Shown here: piece after piece, positions 39,910-49,048 of the stretch
How the letters are laid out: each line of letters opens with the position of its first letter
Numbering within the stretch: the stretch's first letter is position 1
Source: Desmonostoc vinosum HA7617-LM4
Lineage (GTDB): Bacteria > Cyanobacteriota > Cyanobacteriia > Cyanobacteriales > Nostocaceae
Assembly: GCA_019359515.1 (NCBI GenBank)
Contig: JAHHHC010000021.1
Location: forward strand, 42,554-106,553
Direction of reading: 5' to 3'
Length of the DNA: 64,000 nt
The notes under the pieces: model-generated
What the model saw: only the letters and a program-made list of their open reading frames with translations
The model's database searches: none
Told to the model about the DNA's origin: nothing
Made by a program: the position numbers and the translations under genes

Positions 39910-41133
39910 ATGAAAACAATGCAATCATCCTCATATCCAAAAGAAAAATTTGTGATTAACGTGATCGTTGGCAAAGGCGGTGGTGGACATTACGCTACCT
40001 ATCATGCCATCCGTGCTGTTGCCGAACAGCAACAACTGCCTTGGCATTTCCAAGTCACTGACATGGACAACATTGCAACAGATTTAGCGCAACAAAATAA
40101 GGTCAAGAACGCTTATGAAATGCTGGGCTTTTCTGGACATGAATTGTACAATCGAATGCAGAAAAGTGGCTGGACGTGGCTTTGGCCATTGAAGATGCGC
40201 CTCAATAAATTCTTGGTAAAACTAAATTATGATGCTGGGGTAAAATTTTTTGAGGAATACTGGCAAAAGCAGCAGCCAGACTTAGTGGTTTCTGTCATGC
40301 CGTTGTTTAACAAAGCACTATCAGAAAGCTTACAAAGGGTAAAACCAGGGACTCCATACGTAACTGTTCTGATAGATTTTGCCGATTATCCGCCTGCATT
40401 TTGGCTTGAACCCCAAACAGAGAATTACACAGTCTGCGGAAATGAGAAAGCTGTCGAGCAAGGGCGTGCTTTGGGTGTGAAAGAAGATCGGATCATCCAA
40501 ACATCTGGTATGGTGATTCATCCGCGTTTTTATGAATCTTTAGAGGGCAATGCCTGCGGCGGGCTACGCCTACGCGCTACTGAAAGACAAAAATTGGGTT
40601 TAAATCCAGACTGTCTGACTGGAGTTGTCATGTTTGGTGGTAATGGTTCCAAAGCCATGCTGGAAATCGCCAAACGTTTGGAGTGTTTTGGAGAAAAACT
40701 ACAACTGATCTTTCTGTGCGGACGCAATCAAGAATTAGCAGAAAGTCTACGCAACAACCAAGGTATCCAAAAAAGGTTTGTCACCACCTTTACCGAAGAC
40801 GTTCCTTATTACATGCATCTTGCCGACTTTTTTATTGGTAAACCAGGCCCTGGCAGCCTCAGCGAAGCGTTGACAATGCAGCTACCAGTGATCGTAGAAC
40901 GGAATTTTTCCACACTTATCCACGAACGCTACAACACTAATTGGGTTGAACAAAAGCAAGTAGGTTTAGTGCTACGCAATTTTCGGGATATTCAAAAAGC
41001 AGTTGAGCAGTTTTTAGAGCCGAAAACTTTTGCTCACTACGTCGCCAATGTTGCTGCTTTAAACAATCGTGCCGTGTTTGAAGTTGCTGAAATTTTGCAG
41101 AAAATTCTTGCTACTAAGCTGTTCCACATATAA
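39910..41133 (+). CDS. MGDG synthase-like glycosyltransferase (GT28), copy 2
   Basis: This protein has 407 residues. GKGGGGHYATYHAIRAVAEQ replaces the GAGH motif, and FIGKPGPGSLSEALTMQLPVI is the donor-binding loop. It is a close tandem duplicate of the protein at 41458, with long identical stretches, and a more distant relative of that at 34014. Compared with copy 3 it has about seven extra residues (ESLEGNACGGLRLRATER), encoded by a dispersed palindromic repeat at 40546-40575. The extra loop lies before the second domain and leaves motifs intact. It is probably active on a lipid acceptor. Confidence 0.88.
   Translation: MKTMQSSSYPKEKFVINVIVGKGGGGHYATYHAIRAVAEQQQLPWHFQVTDMDNIATDLAQQNKVKNAYEMLGFSGHELYNRMQKSGWTWLWPLKMRLNKFLVKLNYDAGVKFFEEYWQKQQPDLVVSVMPLFNKALSESLQRVKPGTPYVTVLIDFADYPPAFWLEPQTENYTVCGNEKAVEQGRALGVKEDRIIQTSGMVIHPRFYESLEGNACGGLRLRATERQKLGLNPDCLTGVVMFGGNGSKAMLEIAKRLECFGEKLQLIFLCGRNQELAESLRNNQGIQKRFVTTFTEDVPYYMHLADFFIGKPGPGSLSEALTMQLPVIVERNFSTLIHERYNTNWVEQKQVGLVLRNFRDIQKAVEQFLEPKTFAHYVANVAALNNRAVFEVAEILQKILATKLFHI
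40546..40575. repeat. Dispersed GC-rich repeat inserted in frame in a glycosyltransferase gene
   Basis: The bases 'ggcaatgcctgcggcggg' and 'ctacgcctacgc' are of the interspersed repeat type found between Nostocales genes. The duplicate gene has 'aagtgcgatcgc' (a HIP1 site) here instead. The insert keeps frame and adds GNACGGLRL-like residues. Confidence 0.65.
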
Positions 41134-41457
41134 CTTGCATAATTAGGGCGGGCAAGATGCCCACCCCACAAGAGTTTTATTTAATTTGATTATGTAATTT
41201 AGATGTTTTTTAGCTTAGCGACAAGACAATAGTTAAATAATTCGTAATGACGCTCCTTCGTCGCTACCGCTGCGCTAACGTAATTCGTAATTAAAGAAAC
41301 AATTGAATTGAGTTTGTGATAGCGATGAGTTGAGTCAAATCAAATGGACTCACCGCGTCCCCGCGTCTTAAGAGCGGTTTGAACTATGCAAATTAAAAGC
41401 GCAACAGCTTAGAACAAATTATATCTACGAGAAAGCCAGTGTGGCTGGAATAAAAAT
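41134..41457. repeat. Repeat-filled gap between glycosyltransferase copies
   Basis: No gene is seen. A hairpin repeat 'gggcgggcaagatgcccacc' lies at 41145-41164. A unit at 41239-41294 ('aattcgtaatgacgctcc' ... 'cgtaattcgtaatta') matches the one at 2617-2666. The copy 3 start has no strong ribosome site. Confidence 0.6.
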
Positions 41458-42666
41458 ATGGTTATTGAACCCAAGTTTAAAAAAGAGTTTGTGATTAATG
41501 TTGTCACCGGAAAAGGTGGTGGTGGACATTACGCCACCTATCATGCCATCCGTGATGTTGCCGAACAACAGCAACTACCTTGGCGTTTCCAAGTTACCGA
41601 TATGGACGACATCATGGCGAGCATGACAGAACAAAAAAAGGTGGTAAATGTTTACAAGCTATTTGGATTTTCTGTACATGAATTGTACAACCTGATGCTG
41701 AAAAGCGGTTGGACATGGCTTTGGCCGTTACAGATGCGCCTTAATAAACTTCTTGTCAAACTCAATTACGATGCTGGTGTCAGGTTTTTTGAACAATATT
41801 GGGATCAGCAACAGCCGGATATGGTGGTTTCCATAGTAACGATGTGTAACAAGGTGTTATGGGAAAGCTTGCAGAGAGTCAAACCAGGCACTCCATATGT
41901 AACTCTGCCGATAGATTTTGCCGATTATCCACCCGGATTTTGGATAGAACCCCAAACAGATAATTATACGGTTTGTGGTACTGAAAAAGCTCTGGAGCAA
42001 GCGCATAGTTTGGGTGTGAAAGAGGAGCGGATTATTCAAACATCCGGCATGGTGATTCATCCGCGCTTTTACGAACCCATGAAGTGCGATCGCGCTACTG
42101 AAAGACAAAAATTGGGTTTAGATCCAGATTGTTTAACTGGAGTTGTCATGTTTGGTGGTAATGGCTCCCAAGCCATGATAGAAATTGCCAAGCGTTTAGA
42201 GTGTTTTGGAGAAAAACTACAATTCATTTTTCTGTGCGGACGCAATCAAGAACTTGCCGAGACTTTACGCAACAACCAAGGTATCCAGAAAAGGTTTGTC
42301 ACCACCTTTACCGAAAACGTTCCTTATTACATGCATCTTGCCGACTTTTTTATTGGCAAACCAGGCCCCGGTAGCCTCAGCGAAGCTTTAGCGATGCAGC
42401 TACCAGTAATTGTGGAACGCAATGCTGCCACGCTTATCCACGAACGCTACAACACTGATTGGATTGAACAAAAGCAGGTGGGTTTGGTTCTTCGCAGTTT
42501 TCGAGATATCCACAAAGCTGTTGAACAGTTTCTAGAGCCGGAAAATTTTGCTCTTTACCATGCCAATGTCGCTGCTGTGAAAAATCTCGCTGTGTTTGAA
42601 GTCGCTGAGGTTTTGCAGAAGATTCTTGTTACTAGCGATAAGACAACAGTTACAGAGCTGGCTTGA
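41458..42666 (+). CDS. MGDG synthase-like glycosyltransferase (GT28), copy 3
   Basis: This protein has 402 residues and is a near-duplicate of copy 2 (GKGGGGHYATYHAIRDVAEQ, FGGNGSQAMIEIAKRL, FIGKPGPGSLSEALAMQLPVI). Differences cluster in the acceptor region (SIVTMCNKVLWESL versus SVMPLFNKALSESL), which could change the acceptor or make the pair act in sequence on two sugars. The extra repeat-encoded loop of copy 2 is absent, so this is the ancestral form at that site. A relic of a further copy's 3' end lies at 43931, after the acyltransferase gene. Confidence 0.88.
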   Translation: MVIEPKFKKEFVINVVTGKGGGGHYATYHAIRDVAEQQQLPWRFQVTDMDDIMASMTEQKKVVNVYKLFGFSVHELYNLMLKSGWTWLWPLQMRLNKLLVKLNYDAGVRFFEQYWDQQQPDMVVSIVTMCNKVLWESLQRVKPGTPYVTLPIDFADYPPGFWIEPQTDNYTVCGTEKALEQAHSLGVKEERIIQTSGMVIHPRFYEPMKCDRATERQKLGLDPDCLTGVVMFGGNGSQAMIEIAKRLECFGEKLQFIFLCGRNQELAETLRNNQGIQKRFVTTFTENVPYYMHLADFFIGKPGPGSLSEALAMQLPVIVERNAATLIHERYNTDWIEQKQVGLVLRSFRDIHKAVEQFLEPENFALYHANVAAVKNLAVFEVAEVLQKILVTSDKTTVTELA

Positions 42667-42760
42667 AAAATCCGTTATGGTTAGGCAGTTAATGAGGGCT
42701 ACTTAAGCAGATTTTGTCATGGCAATGAATTGAGTTGATTCAACATCCAAAGAAGTATGT

Positions 42761-43888
42761 ATGGAATTAATCAAAAATAAATTACCAGTAAATCACATCC
42801 AATCATTAACACCTTTGCGAGGTATCGGAGCGCTGTGCATCGTTGCTTGCCATTATCTTAATTTATTCGCATTGGCTGAGCCAAAATATAACCTTCAGCC
42901 ACAATTTTTGGCACAACTGATGGAGAAAGGCTATCTATGGGTAGATTTTTTCTTCATATTGAGTGGCTTTGTGATTTTTCATGTCTATCATACAAGATTT
43001 AGCGAAGGGCTAAACAAGCATAACTATAAACAATTCCTGGTAGCGCGTTTTGCAAAAATTTATCCACTTCATTTGTTCACGCTGCTCTGTTTGGTGGCAT
43101 TACAGTTGCCAATATACCTTGTAGAGCCAAAATATGCCTTTTCAGAGGAACATTTTCCTTTGATTGGACTATTGACTAATCTTACCTTACTAGGTGCTGT
43201 CGGGAACCTTCCATACGGCTGGAATTCCGTTTCTTGGGCAGTAGGGGCAGAGTGGTACACTTACATAATTTTTCCTTTTTTGCTGCCTCTGTTTTTGCGG
43301 AACTCTTCACAGAGAATTTTGCTAAATTGTTCAGTTCCAATAGTTTTATTACTTGGATTATCAAGGCTGTCTATACAGATGCCTGGGACTTTGCTTTTAC
43401 AGCTTGATTATGGTCTTTTCCGTTGTTTACTTGACTTTACATTAGGTATAGGAGTCTACCAGATTTATCAAAAGGGTTGGTTGCGTCTTTTTTTTATAAG
43501 TGATTATAGCTTCTTACTAGCTTGGATTTGGATAATAACAGTTATATTAGCTAGGGGTCATGATGTCTGGACAATACCCGGTTTTGCTCTTCTTTTAATT
43601 TCAGGAGCATTGAATAAAGGAAAAGCAGCGAAAATATTAAATGTAAGAGTATTGATATTTATAGGCGAAATTTCCTACTCAATTTATTTAGTTCATGGTG
43701 TAATTAGAATTTTAATTGTCCTTTTTAGTTATGCTTTTTGTGGGGAACTTTTTTGTTCAGGTTTCACACAAATACAGCTCTATTGGGGATTGTTTTGGTT
43801 TACTACTATCACAATCATTTTTTCCAGCCTTGCGTACTATGCAGTTGAAGTTAAGTCTAGAAAATATTTACTTAAAAAGTTGCAGTAA
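42761..43888 (+). CDS. Membrane acyltransferase (acyltransferase 3/OafA family)
   Basis: This protein has 375 residues with about ten predicted membrane helices. The family opening TPLRGIGALCIVACHYLNLF carries the conserved Arg and His, followed by YLWVDFFFILSGFVIF and FAKIYPLHLFT. These enzymes move acetyl or other acyl groups onto sugar hydroxyls at the membrane. Here it most likely acylates the sugar part of the product. It sits between the third glycosyltransferase and a relic of a fourth, so it was probably inserted in, or exposed by, rearrangement of that array. Its base composition is slightly more AT-rich than that of its neighbours. Confidence 0.88.
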   Translation: MELIKNKLPVNHIQSLTPLRGIGALCIVACHYLNLFALAEPKYNLQPQFLAQLMEKGYLWVDFFFILSGFVIFHVYHTRFSEGLNKHNYKQFLVARFAKIYPLHLFTLLCLVALQLPIYLVEPKYAFSEEHFPLIGLLTNLTLLGAVGNLPYGWNSVSWAVGAEWYTYIIFPFLLPLFLRNSSQRILLNCSVPIVLLLGLSRLSIQMPGTLLLQLDYGLFRCLLDFTLGIGVYQIYQKGWLRLFFISDYSFLLAWIWIITVILARGHDVWTIPGFALLLISGALNKGKAAKILNVRVLIFIGEISYSIYLVHGVIRILIVLFSYAFCGELFCSGFTQIQLYWGLFWFTTITIIFSSLAYYAVEVKSRKYLLKKLQ

Positions 43889-43930
43889 CTACTCAAAACT
43901 TTTCTGAAAACTCAAAAATATTCTTTACTA

Positions 43931-43999
43931 AAGGTTGCTGATTTCTTGCAGCAGATTCTCGCTACTAGCAACAAAAAACATTTACAGAAAAACTTGCAT
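43931..43999 (+). pseudogene. Relic of the 3' end of a glycosyltransferase gene
   Basis: In one frame these bases read VADFLQQILATSNKKHLQKNLH. They align with the C-termini of copies 2 and 3 (VAEILQKILATK and VAEVLQKILVTSDKTTVTELA). No upstream part of the gene is present, since the acyltransferase gene ends at 43888. This is a decayed tail of a third tandem copy. Confidence 0.7.
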
Positions 44000-44015
44000 A
44001 GAGGTACTGAAGGTA

Positions 44016-45548
44016 ATGGATCGAAGTCGGATTAAAGCTATCACACTGACGGCAATGTGTTTCGCCCTGTTCATAGCTATTATTGACGATACTGTATTAA
44101 ATGTAGCTCTTCCCCAAATTCAGACAAGCTTGGGTTCTAATGTATCAGGGTTGCAGTGGATTCTCAATGCCTACACTCTGCCTGCGGCTAGTTTAGTACT
44201 CACGAGTGGAACATTAGGAGATATCTATGGGCGCAAGCGGGTGTTTTTGACGGGACTGCTTATCTTCATGATCGCTTCTATAGTCTGTGGTCTTGCCCCC
44301 AATCTCAGTATTTTGCTGACTGGAAGAGTTCTTCAGGGCATCGGTGCTGCTGCCTTAATCCCGACTTCTCTATCTATCATTACTGATACTTTCCCTGAAC
44401 CGAGGGAGAAAACAAACGCGATCGCCATTTGGTCTGCGGTATCAGGACTTGCTCTCATTGCTGGCCCCGTTCTTGGTGGACTACTTGTAGATGTCTTCGG
44501 GTGGCAGAGTACGTTTTTTGTGAATATACCGTTTGGGGTGATTGCCTTTGCAATTACTTCTCGTTTTGTTAAGGAAGTCAAAAATCTGAAGAGGCAGAAT
44601 ATAGATCTGCCAGGTTTAGTGCTGAGTATAATTTTTTTGGCTTCGCTTACCTACGCATTAATTGAGTCTAATACTGGGGTGTGGCGATCGCCACTTATTT
44701 TCTGGTCGCTGACAATTGCCGGACTTAGCTTTTTAGCATTTTTGCTTGTTGAGTCCCACAGCAGCCAACCGATGCTACCACTAAGGTTGTTTAAAAACCC
44801 AACTTTTGCTGTAGTCAATGTCGTTAATGTTTTGGTGTTATTCACTTTCGTTAGTTTGCTTTTTATTTTCAGCCTATTTTTGCAGCAAGTGCAGGGATAC
44901 TCTGCGGTAGCGGCTGGTGTGCGCTTTTTACCGATGAATGGGTCTTTTGTAATCGCATTGCTCGTTTCTGGATGGCTTGCTAATAAGCTAGGGTGGCGCT
45001 TCACAATTGCGGCAGGATTGATCCTAGCGTGTGTGGCTACGTTATCATTTATCCACATCAGTGCTGATACTGAATATGGAGCATTTTTGTGGAAACTTGT
45101 TCTTTCTGGCTTCGGCGCTGGTTTGGTCGTGCCTCCCTTAGGAGCAGCAGCTATGAGTTCTGCACCCTCGACTCAATCGGGAATTGCCTCAGCAGTACTC
45201 AATACCAGTAGTCGTCTCGGTGGTGTTTTAGGAATTGCCCTCCAAGGAACAATTCTCACCCAAAGACTGGCTTCAGATTTGAAGCGATCGCTCTCTGCTT
45301 GGGGCCTACCCTCAAATCTGCAAGATCGACTCATCACTGATGCTTTGCACGGTGGAATTAAAGTTCCCAGTGACTTGCCAATCAACATATCAACCCAAGC
45401 TATGCATCAGGCAATTAGCAATGCATTTGTATCGGGTCTACACACAACTGTGGTTGTAGGTAGTATTGCCCTGTTAGGTGGAGCATTGTTAATTCTGGCG
45501 TTTGTTAAACCAACTTTTAGCCAAATTAGTAAAAATTCCGTTACATAA
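44016..45548 (+). CDS. MFS drug:H+ antiporter-2 (14-TM, EmrB/QacA type) exporter
   Basis: The frame opens at 43935 in relic DNA; ATG 44016 after GAAGG starts MDRSRIKAITLTAMCFALF and is preferred (510 residues). The DHA2 motif IDDTVLNVALPQIQ in helix 1, GDIYGRKRVF between helices 2 and 3 and the antiporter motif GPVLGGLLVD in helix 5 are present, and about 14 helices fit. Such pumps export amphipathic compounds with the proton gradient. As the last + strand gene of the island it is the likely exporter or self-protection pump for the product. Confidence 0.9.
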   Translation: MDRSRIKAITLTAMCFALFIAIIDDTVLNVALPQIQTSLGSNVSGLQWILNAYTLPAASLVLTSGTLGDIYGRKRVFLTGLLIFMIASIVCGLAPNLSILLTGRVLQGIGAAALIPTSLSIITDTFPEPREKTNAIAIWSAVSGLALIAGPVLGGLLVDVFGWQSTFFVNIPFGVIAFAITSRFVKEVKNLKRQNIDLPGLVLSIIFLASLTYALIESNTGVWRSPLIFWSLTIAGLSFLAFLLVESHSSQPMLPLRLFKNPTFAVVNVVNVLVLFTFVSLLFIFSLFLQQVQGYSAVAAGVRFLPMNGSFVIALLVSGWLANKLGWRFTIAAGLILACVATLSFIHISADTEYGAFLWKLVLSGFGAGLVVPPLGAAAMSSAPSTQSGIASAVLNTSSRLGGVLGIALQGTILTQRLASDLKRSLSAWGLPSNLQDRLITDALHGGIKVPSDLPINISTQAMHQAISNAFVSGLHTTVVVGSIALLGGALLILAFVKPTFSQISKNSVT

Positions 45549-45570
45549 GACTTAGACAAAATTTGACAAC

Positions 45571-45771
45571 CTATACTTTGCTTCTTTGAATTTGTCCTAC
45601 CAAATTTGCAGTAGATTCATTTGGTACACAATTCAGAGCCATTGCAGGTATTTCATCTGCAATTTCTGTATAAAGTAACGCTAGCACTGTCAGGCGATCG
45701 TCTGGATTCAAACTCTGAAATTTGGATACACTAGTTTCTAAGAAGTTGAGATTTGTAGAAGTCATAAACAC
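45571..45771 (-). CDS. Short protein resembling a truncated carotenoid-protein (OCP/HCP) N-terminus
   Basis: This protein has 66 residues. The stretch SVSKFQSLNPDDRLTVLALL followed by YTEIADEIPA resembles the start of the orange-carotenoid-protein N-terminal helical domain. There the pattern is F..L..DD.LALL...Y.EM, and a P.ES...L..QI segment follows. The domain normally has about 150 residues; here it stops after 66, and downstream DNA does not continue it in any frame I checked. GAGGTG lies before the ATG, so it may still be expressed. It could be a pseudogene fragment or a distinct small protein. The similarity is a by-eye judgement. Confidence 0.45.
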   Translation of the reverse strand: MFMTSTNLNFLETSVSKFQSLNPDDRLTVLALLYTEIADEIPAMALNCVPNESTANLVGQIQRSKV

Positions 45772-46172
45772 CTCAGATTAATTAACTAAAAATCAGCTAA
45801 AGTCACATATTTAAAGGCGAATTGCAATTATAGAGGTAAGTAATATTTACTAAACCTGATATTCTTTGCAATGTTTATTTTCAATAAATCACAAAATTTC
45901 AGTATTGAGTGAGAAATGTAGTTTATATTTAAAACTGGCATAAATGTAATTAAATCTACAAGCTTGTAAATGCAAACGATATTAATGACACATCTGATAT
46001 TTTTGCACTTTAAGTTTTAAATAAAACACTATGAAAAGACAGAATATTAATATTGCATAATCAACTAAAAGATAGATGATTTAAATAGCGTTTTAAGCTA
46101 ATATTTTTATTAAGTAAACAAAGGGCGTTGTGACTTTAAGGTGCAACTATCCTCAAGATCAACATAATACAC
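45772..46172. other. AT-rich intergenic region without recognised gene
   Basis: No frame here looks coding. It probably holds the promoter of the small - strand gene and perhaps a transcript ending at the hairpin at 46173-46209. Composition is strongly AT-rich. Confidence 0.4.
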
Positions 46173-46209
46173 AATCACAGAGTAGAAAACAAACTTTTAC
46201 TCTGTGATT
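46173..46209. terminator. Orphan 12-pair perfect hairpin
   Basis: Arms 'aatcacagagta' (46173-46184) and 'tactctgtgatt' (46198-46209) are exactly complementary, with a 13-base AC-rich loop followed by 'atttat'. No annotated gene ends here on either strand. It may terminate a small RNA from either direction or be a binding palindrome. Confidence 0.4.
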
Positions 46210-46457
46210 ATTTATGATGGGGTTAAATCCCCATTACAAAACTTAATTACGAATTACGAATTATTTAAGAGACATTGCTCTTATTAGACAATTATTCTGT
46301 TGTTCTCCGAAATCTTACTGAAAATTTATTCTAATTTTATAGAGGCGAGGAGCGATCGCATTTCTGGTTTCTGTTTTTGAAACGTATTCACCCAATTTAG
46401 ACTGATTTTCTCTTGAATACTGGCAATATTTTAGATTATTTTATTCGACGTGATGGC

Positions 46458-46538
46458 GATCGCCAATAATTCTGATTTTGCAATATTAAGTATGACAAGT
46501 ATAATATGTGCCGCATGATCGCCAATAATTCTGATTTT
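46458..46538. repeat. Pair of 22-base direct repeats upstream of phosphoketolase
   Basis: The string 'gatcgccaataattctgatt' plus 'tt' occurs at 46458-46479 and 46517-46538, exactly 59 bases apart. The spacer is AT-rich. The pair lies 129-209 bases before the phosphoketolase start, where a promoter would be expected. Duplicated operator or repeat duplication are both possible. Confidence 0.5.
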
Positions 46539-46626
46539 CTTATTTTGCGCGATCGCAACGCACAATTGTGAATTCTTCGGTCATAAGCAAGATGACTCTC
46601 GCACCACAGACTAGTAAGATTGCATA

Positions 46627-46642
46627 CTGATGAATTCATCAG
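46627..46642. promoter_or_regulatory. 16-base perfect palindrome just upstream of xfp
   Basis: CTGATGAATTCATCAG is self-complementary over all 16 bases. It lies 25 bases before the phosphoketolase ATG, in the leader. A repressor site is plausible. It is followed by AAGGGAG, a good ribosome site. Confidence 0.4.
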
Positions 46643-46666
46643 AATCTTTTTGTAAGGGAGTTTGAC

Positions 46667-49048
46667 ATGACTTTGGCCAGTCTTCCGCAAACAAAGCCTT
46701 TAACAGATGAAGAATTGCAGAAAATCAATGCCTACTGGCGTGCAGCTAACTATCTTTCAGTCGGACAGATATATTTACTCAACAATCCTCTGCTGAGAGA
46801 ACCGCTGAAGATAGAACACGTCAAACCTCGATTATTAGGTCATTGGGGTACAACACCTGGATTAAACTTTATCTATGTTCACCTGAATCGAGTTATCAAA
46901 AAGTACGACTTAAATACAATTTACATTGCTGGGCCCGGTCATGGTGGCCCTGGATTGGTAGCCAATACTTACTTAGAAGGAACATACAGCGAGTACTACC
47001 CTAATATTTCCCAAGATGTTGAGGGAATGCAGAAACTCTTCAAACAGTTCTCTTTCCCCGGTGGCATTCCCAGCCACGCCGCACCGGAAACCCCTGGTTC
47101 CATACACGAGGGTGGCGAACTTGGTTATGCCCTCGTTCATGCTTATGGTGCAGCCTTTGATAACCCTGACTTAATTGTTGCTGCTGTTGTTGGTGATGGT
47201 GAAGCAGAAACAGGTGCTTTAGCAACGAGTTGGCATTCCAACAAGTTTATTAATCCGGTGCATGATGGTGCAGTCCTCCCCATTCTGCATTTAAATGGGT
47301 ATAAAATTGCTAACCCAACTTTATTAGCACGTTTAAGTCATGCAGAATTGGAGAGTTTATTTGTTGGTTATGGTTATAAACCATACTTTGTAGAAGGTGC
47401 AGATCCTACAGATGTACACCAGCAAATGGCAGCAACTCTCGATACGGTAATTACTGAAATTCAAGGTATCCAAAGAGAGGTGCGAATACACGGTTTTACT
47501 CAGCGTCCTCAATGGCCGATGATTATTCTCAGAACTCCTAAAGGTTGGACAGGCCCAAAAGATGTAGATGGGAAAAAGACTGAAGATTATTGGCGATCGC
47601 ATCAAGTCCCCTTCGGTGAAATTGCCAAAAATCCAGAACATCTCAAACTTTTAGAAGAATGGATGAAGAGTTACAAACCCGAAGAACTCTTTGACGCCAA
47701 CGGCAGGCTAATCCCACAACTAGCAGAACTAGCCCCTCAAGGACATCGGCGTATGGGTGATAATCCTCACGCTAATGGCGGTACCTTGCTGCGGGATTTA
47801 AAAATGCCTGATTTTAAAGACTATACCATAGATGTTCCTGAACCAGGAGAAATTGAAGCTGAAGCGACCAAGATAACAGCAAAATTCCTCCGGGATGTGA
47901 TGAAACTCAACCTAGAAAGCCGTAACTTCCGTATCTTCGGCCCCGATGAAACCCAATCCAATCGTCTAGATGCAGTATTTGAAGTCACAGATAGGACTTG
48001 GACTGCTCAAATCCTGCCAGAAGACGAACATCTATCCCCCAACGGTCGGGTGATGGAAATTCTCAGTGAAACTAGTTGTCAAGGTTGGTTAGAAGGCTAC
48101 TTACTTACAGGTCGTCATGGGTTCTTCTCCTGTTATGAAGCCTTTATCCACATCATTGACTCTATGCTTAACCAGCACGCCAAGTGGTTGAAAACTACCC
48201 GCCACATTTCTTGGCGTAGACCAATTGCCTCGCTCAATTACTTACTTACCTCCCACGTTTGGCGACAAGACCATAATGGTTTCTCCCACCAAGACCCTGG
48301 TTTTATCGATCATGTACTCAACAAAAAAGCCGAAATTATTCGCGTATATCTTCCCCCTGACGCCAACACCTTGCTATCGGTAACTGACCATTGCCTCAAG
48401 AGTCGTAACTACGTCAACGTCATTATTGCTGGTAAGCAACCAGCACTACAATACCTCGATATCGATGCAGCTATTAAACATTGCACCAAAGGCATTGGTA
48501 TATGGGAATGGGCAAGTAACGACCAAGGTAGCGAACCAGATGTAGTCATGGCTTGCGCTGGAGATGTACCTACTCTAGAAACCTTAGCTGCTGTGGATAT
48601 TCTGCGTCAGCATTTCCCTGACTTAAAAGTGCGAGTAGTTAACATAGTCGATTTGATGACACTACAGCCAAAAAGCGAACATCCCCACGGTTTGAGTACC
48701 AAAGACTTTGACACAATTTTTACCACCGACAAACCGATCATTTTCGCTTTTCATGGTTATCCTTGGTTGATACATCGCCTAACTTATCGCCACACCAACC
48801 ACAAGAACTTGCATGTACGTGGTTACAAAGAAGAAGGAACCACCACTACTCCTTTTGACATGGTAGTTCTCAATGACCTCGATCGCTTCCATCTCGTAAT
48901 GGACGTAATTGATCGAGTACCCAAACTAGGTTGCAAAGCAGCCTACGTTAAACAGCAACTCCAAGACAAGCTAATTGAACACAAACACTACATCACCGAG
49001 TACGGCGAAGATATGCCAGAAATTCGTAACTGGAAATGGCCGTATTAG
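46667..49048 (+). CDS. xfp: Xylulose-5-phosphate/fructose-6-phosphate phosphoketolase
   Basis: This 793-residue thiamine-diphosphate enzyme splits xylulose-5-P or fructose-6-P with phosphate to acetyl-phosphate plus a C3 or C4 sugar phosphate. Family signatures are [11 protein letters not shown] (about 63), GPGHGGPG (about 98), the ThDP motif GDGEAETG (about 183) and [12 protein letters not shown] in the second domain, with the C-terminal domain from about 600. Full length. The AAGGGAG site and a palindrome precede it. Transaldolase, GAPDH and pyruvate kinase lie downstream, so it belongs to the sugar-breakdown locus interrupted by the isi genes. Confidence 0.96.
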   Translation: MTLASLPQTKPLTDEELQKINAYWRAANYLSVGQIYLLNNPLLREPLKIEHVKPRLLGHWGTTPGLNFIYVHLNRVIKKYDLNTIYIAGPGHGGPGLVANTYLEGTYSEYYPNISQDVEGMQKLFKQFSFPGGIPSHAAPETPGSIHEGGELGYALVHAYGAAFDNPDLIVAAVVGDGEAETGALATSWHSNKFINPVHDGAVLPILHLNGYKIANPTLLARLSHAELESLFVGYGYKPYFVEGADPTDVHQQMAATLDTVITEIQGIQREVRIHGFTQRPQWPMIILRTPKGWTGPKDVDGKKTEDYWRSHQVPFGEIAKNPEHLKLLEEWMKSYKPEELFDANGRLIPQLAELAPQGHRRMGDNPHANGGTLLRDLKMPDFKDYTIDVPEPGEIEAEATKITAKFLRDVMKLNLESRNFRIFGPDETQSNRLDAVFEVTDRTWTAQILPEDEHLSPNGRVMEILSETSCQGWLEGYLLTGRHGFFSCYEAFIHIIDSMLNQHAKWLKTTRHISWRRPIASLNYLLTSHVWRQDHNGFSHQDPGFIDHVLNKKAEIIRVYLPPDANTLLSVTDHCLKSRNYVNVIIAGKQPALQYLDIDAAIKHCTKGIGIWEWASNDQGSEPDVVMACAGDVPTLETLAAVDILRQHFPDLKVRVVNIVDLMTLQPKSEHPHGLSTKDFDTIFTTDKPIIFAFHGYPWLIHRLTYRHTNHKNLHVRGYKEEGTTTTPFDMVVLNDLDRFHLVMDVIDRVPKLGCKAAYVKQQLQDKLIEHKHYITEYGEDMPEIRNWKWPY

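Noticed and set aside
46436..46690. 84-codon - strand frame overlapping the phosphoketolase start
   Set aside because: It is opened by the two 22-base direct repeats and overlaps the promoter and start of a firm gene.
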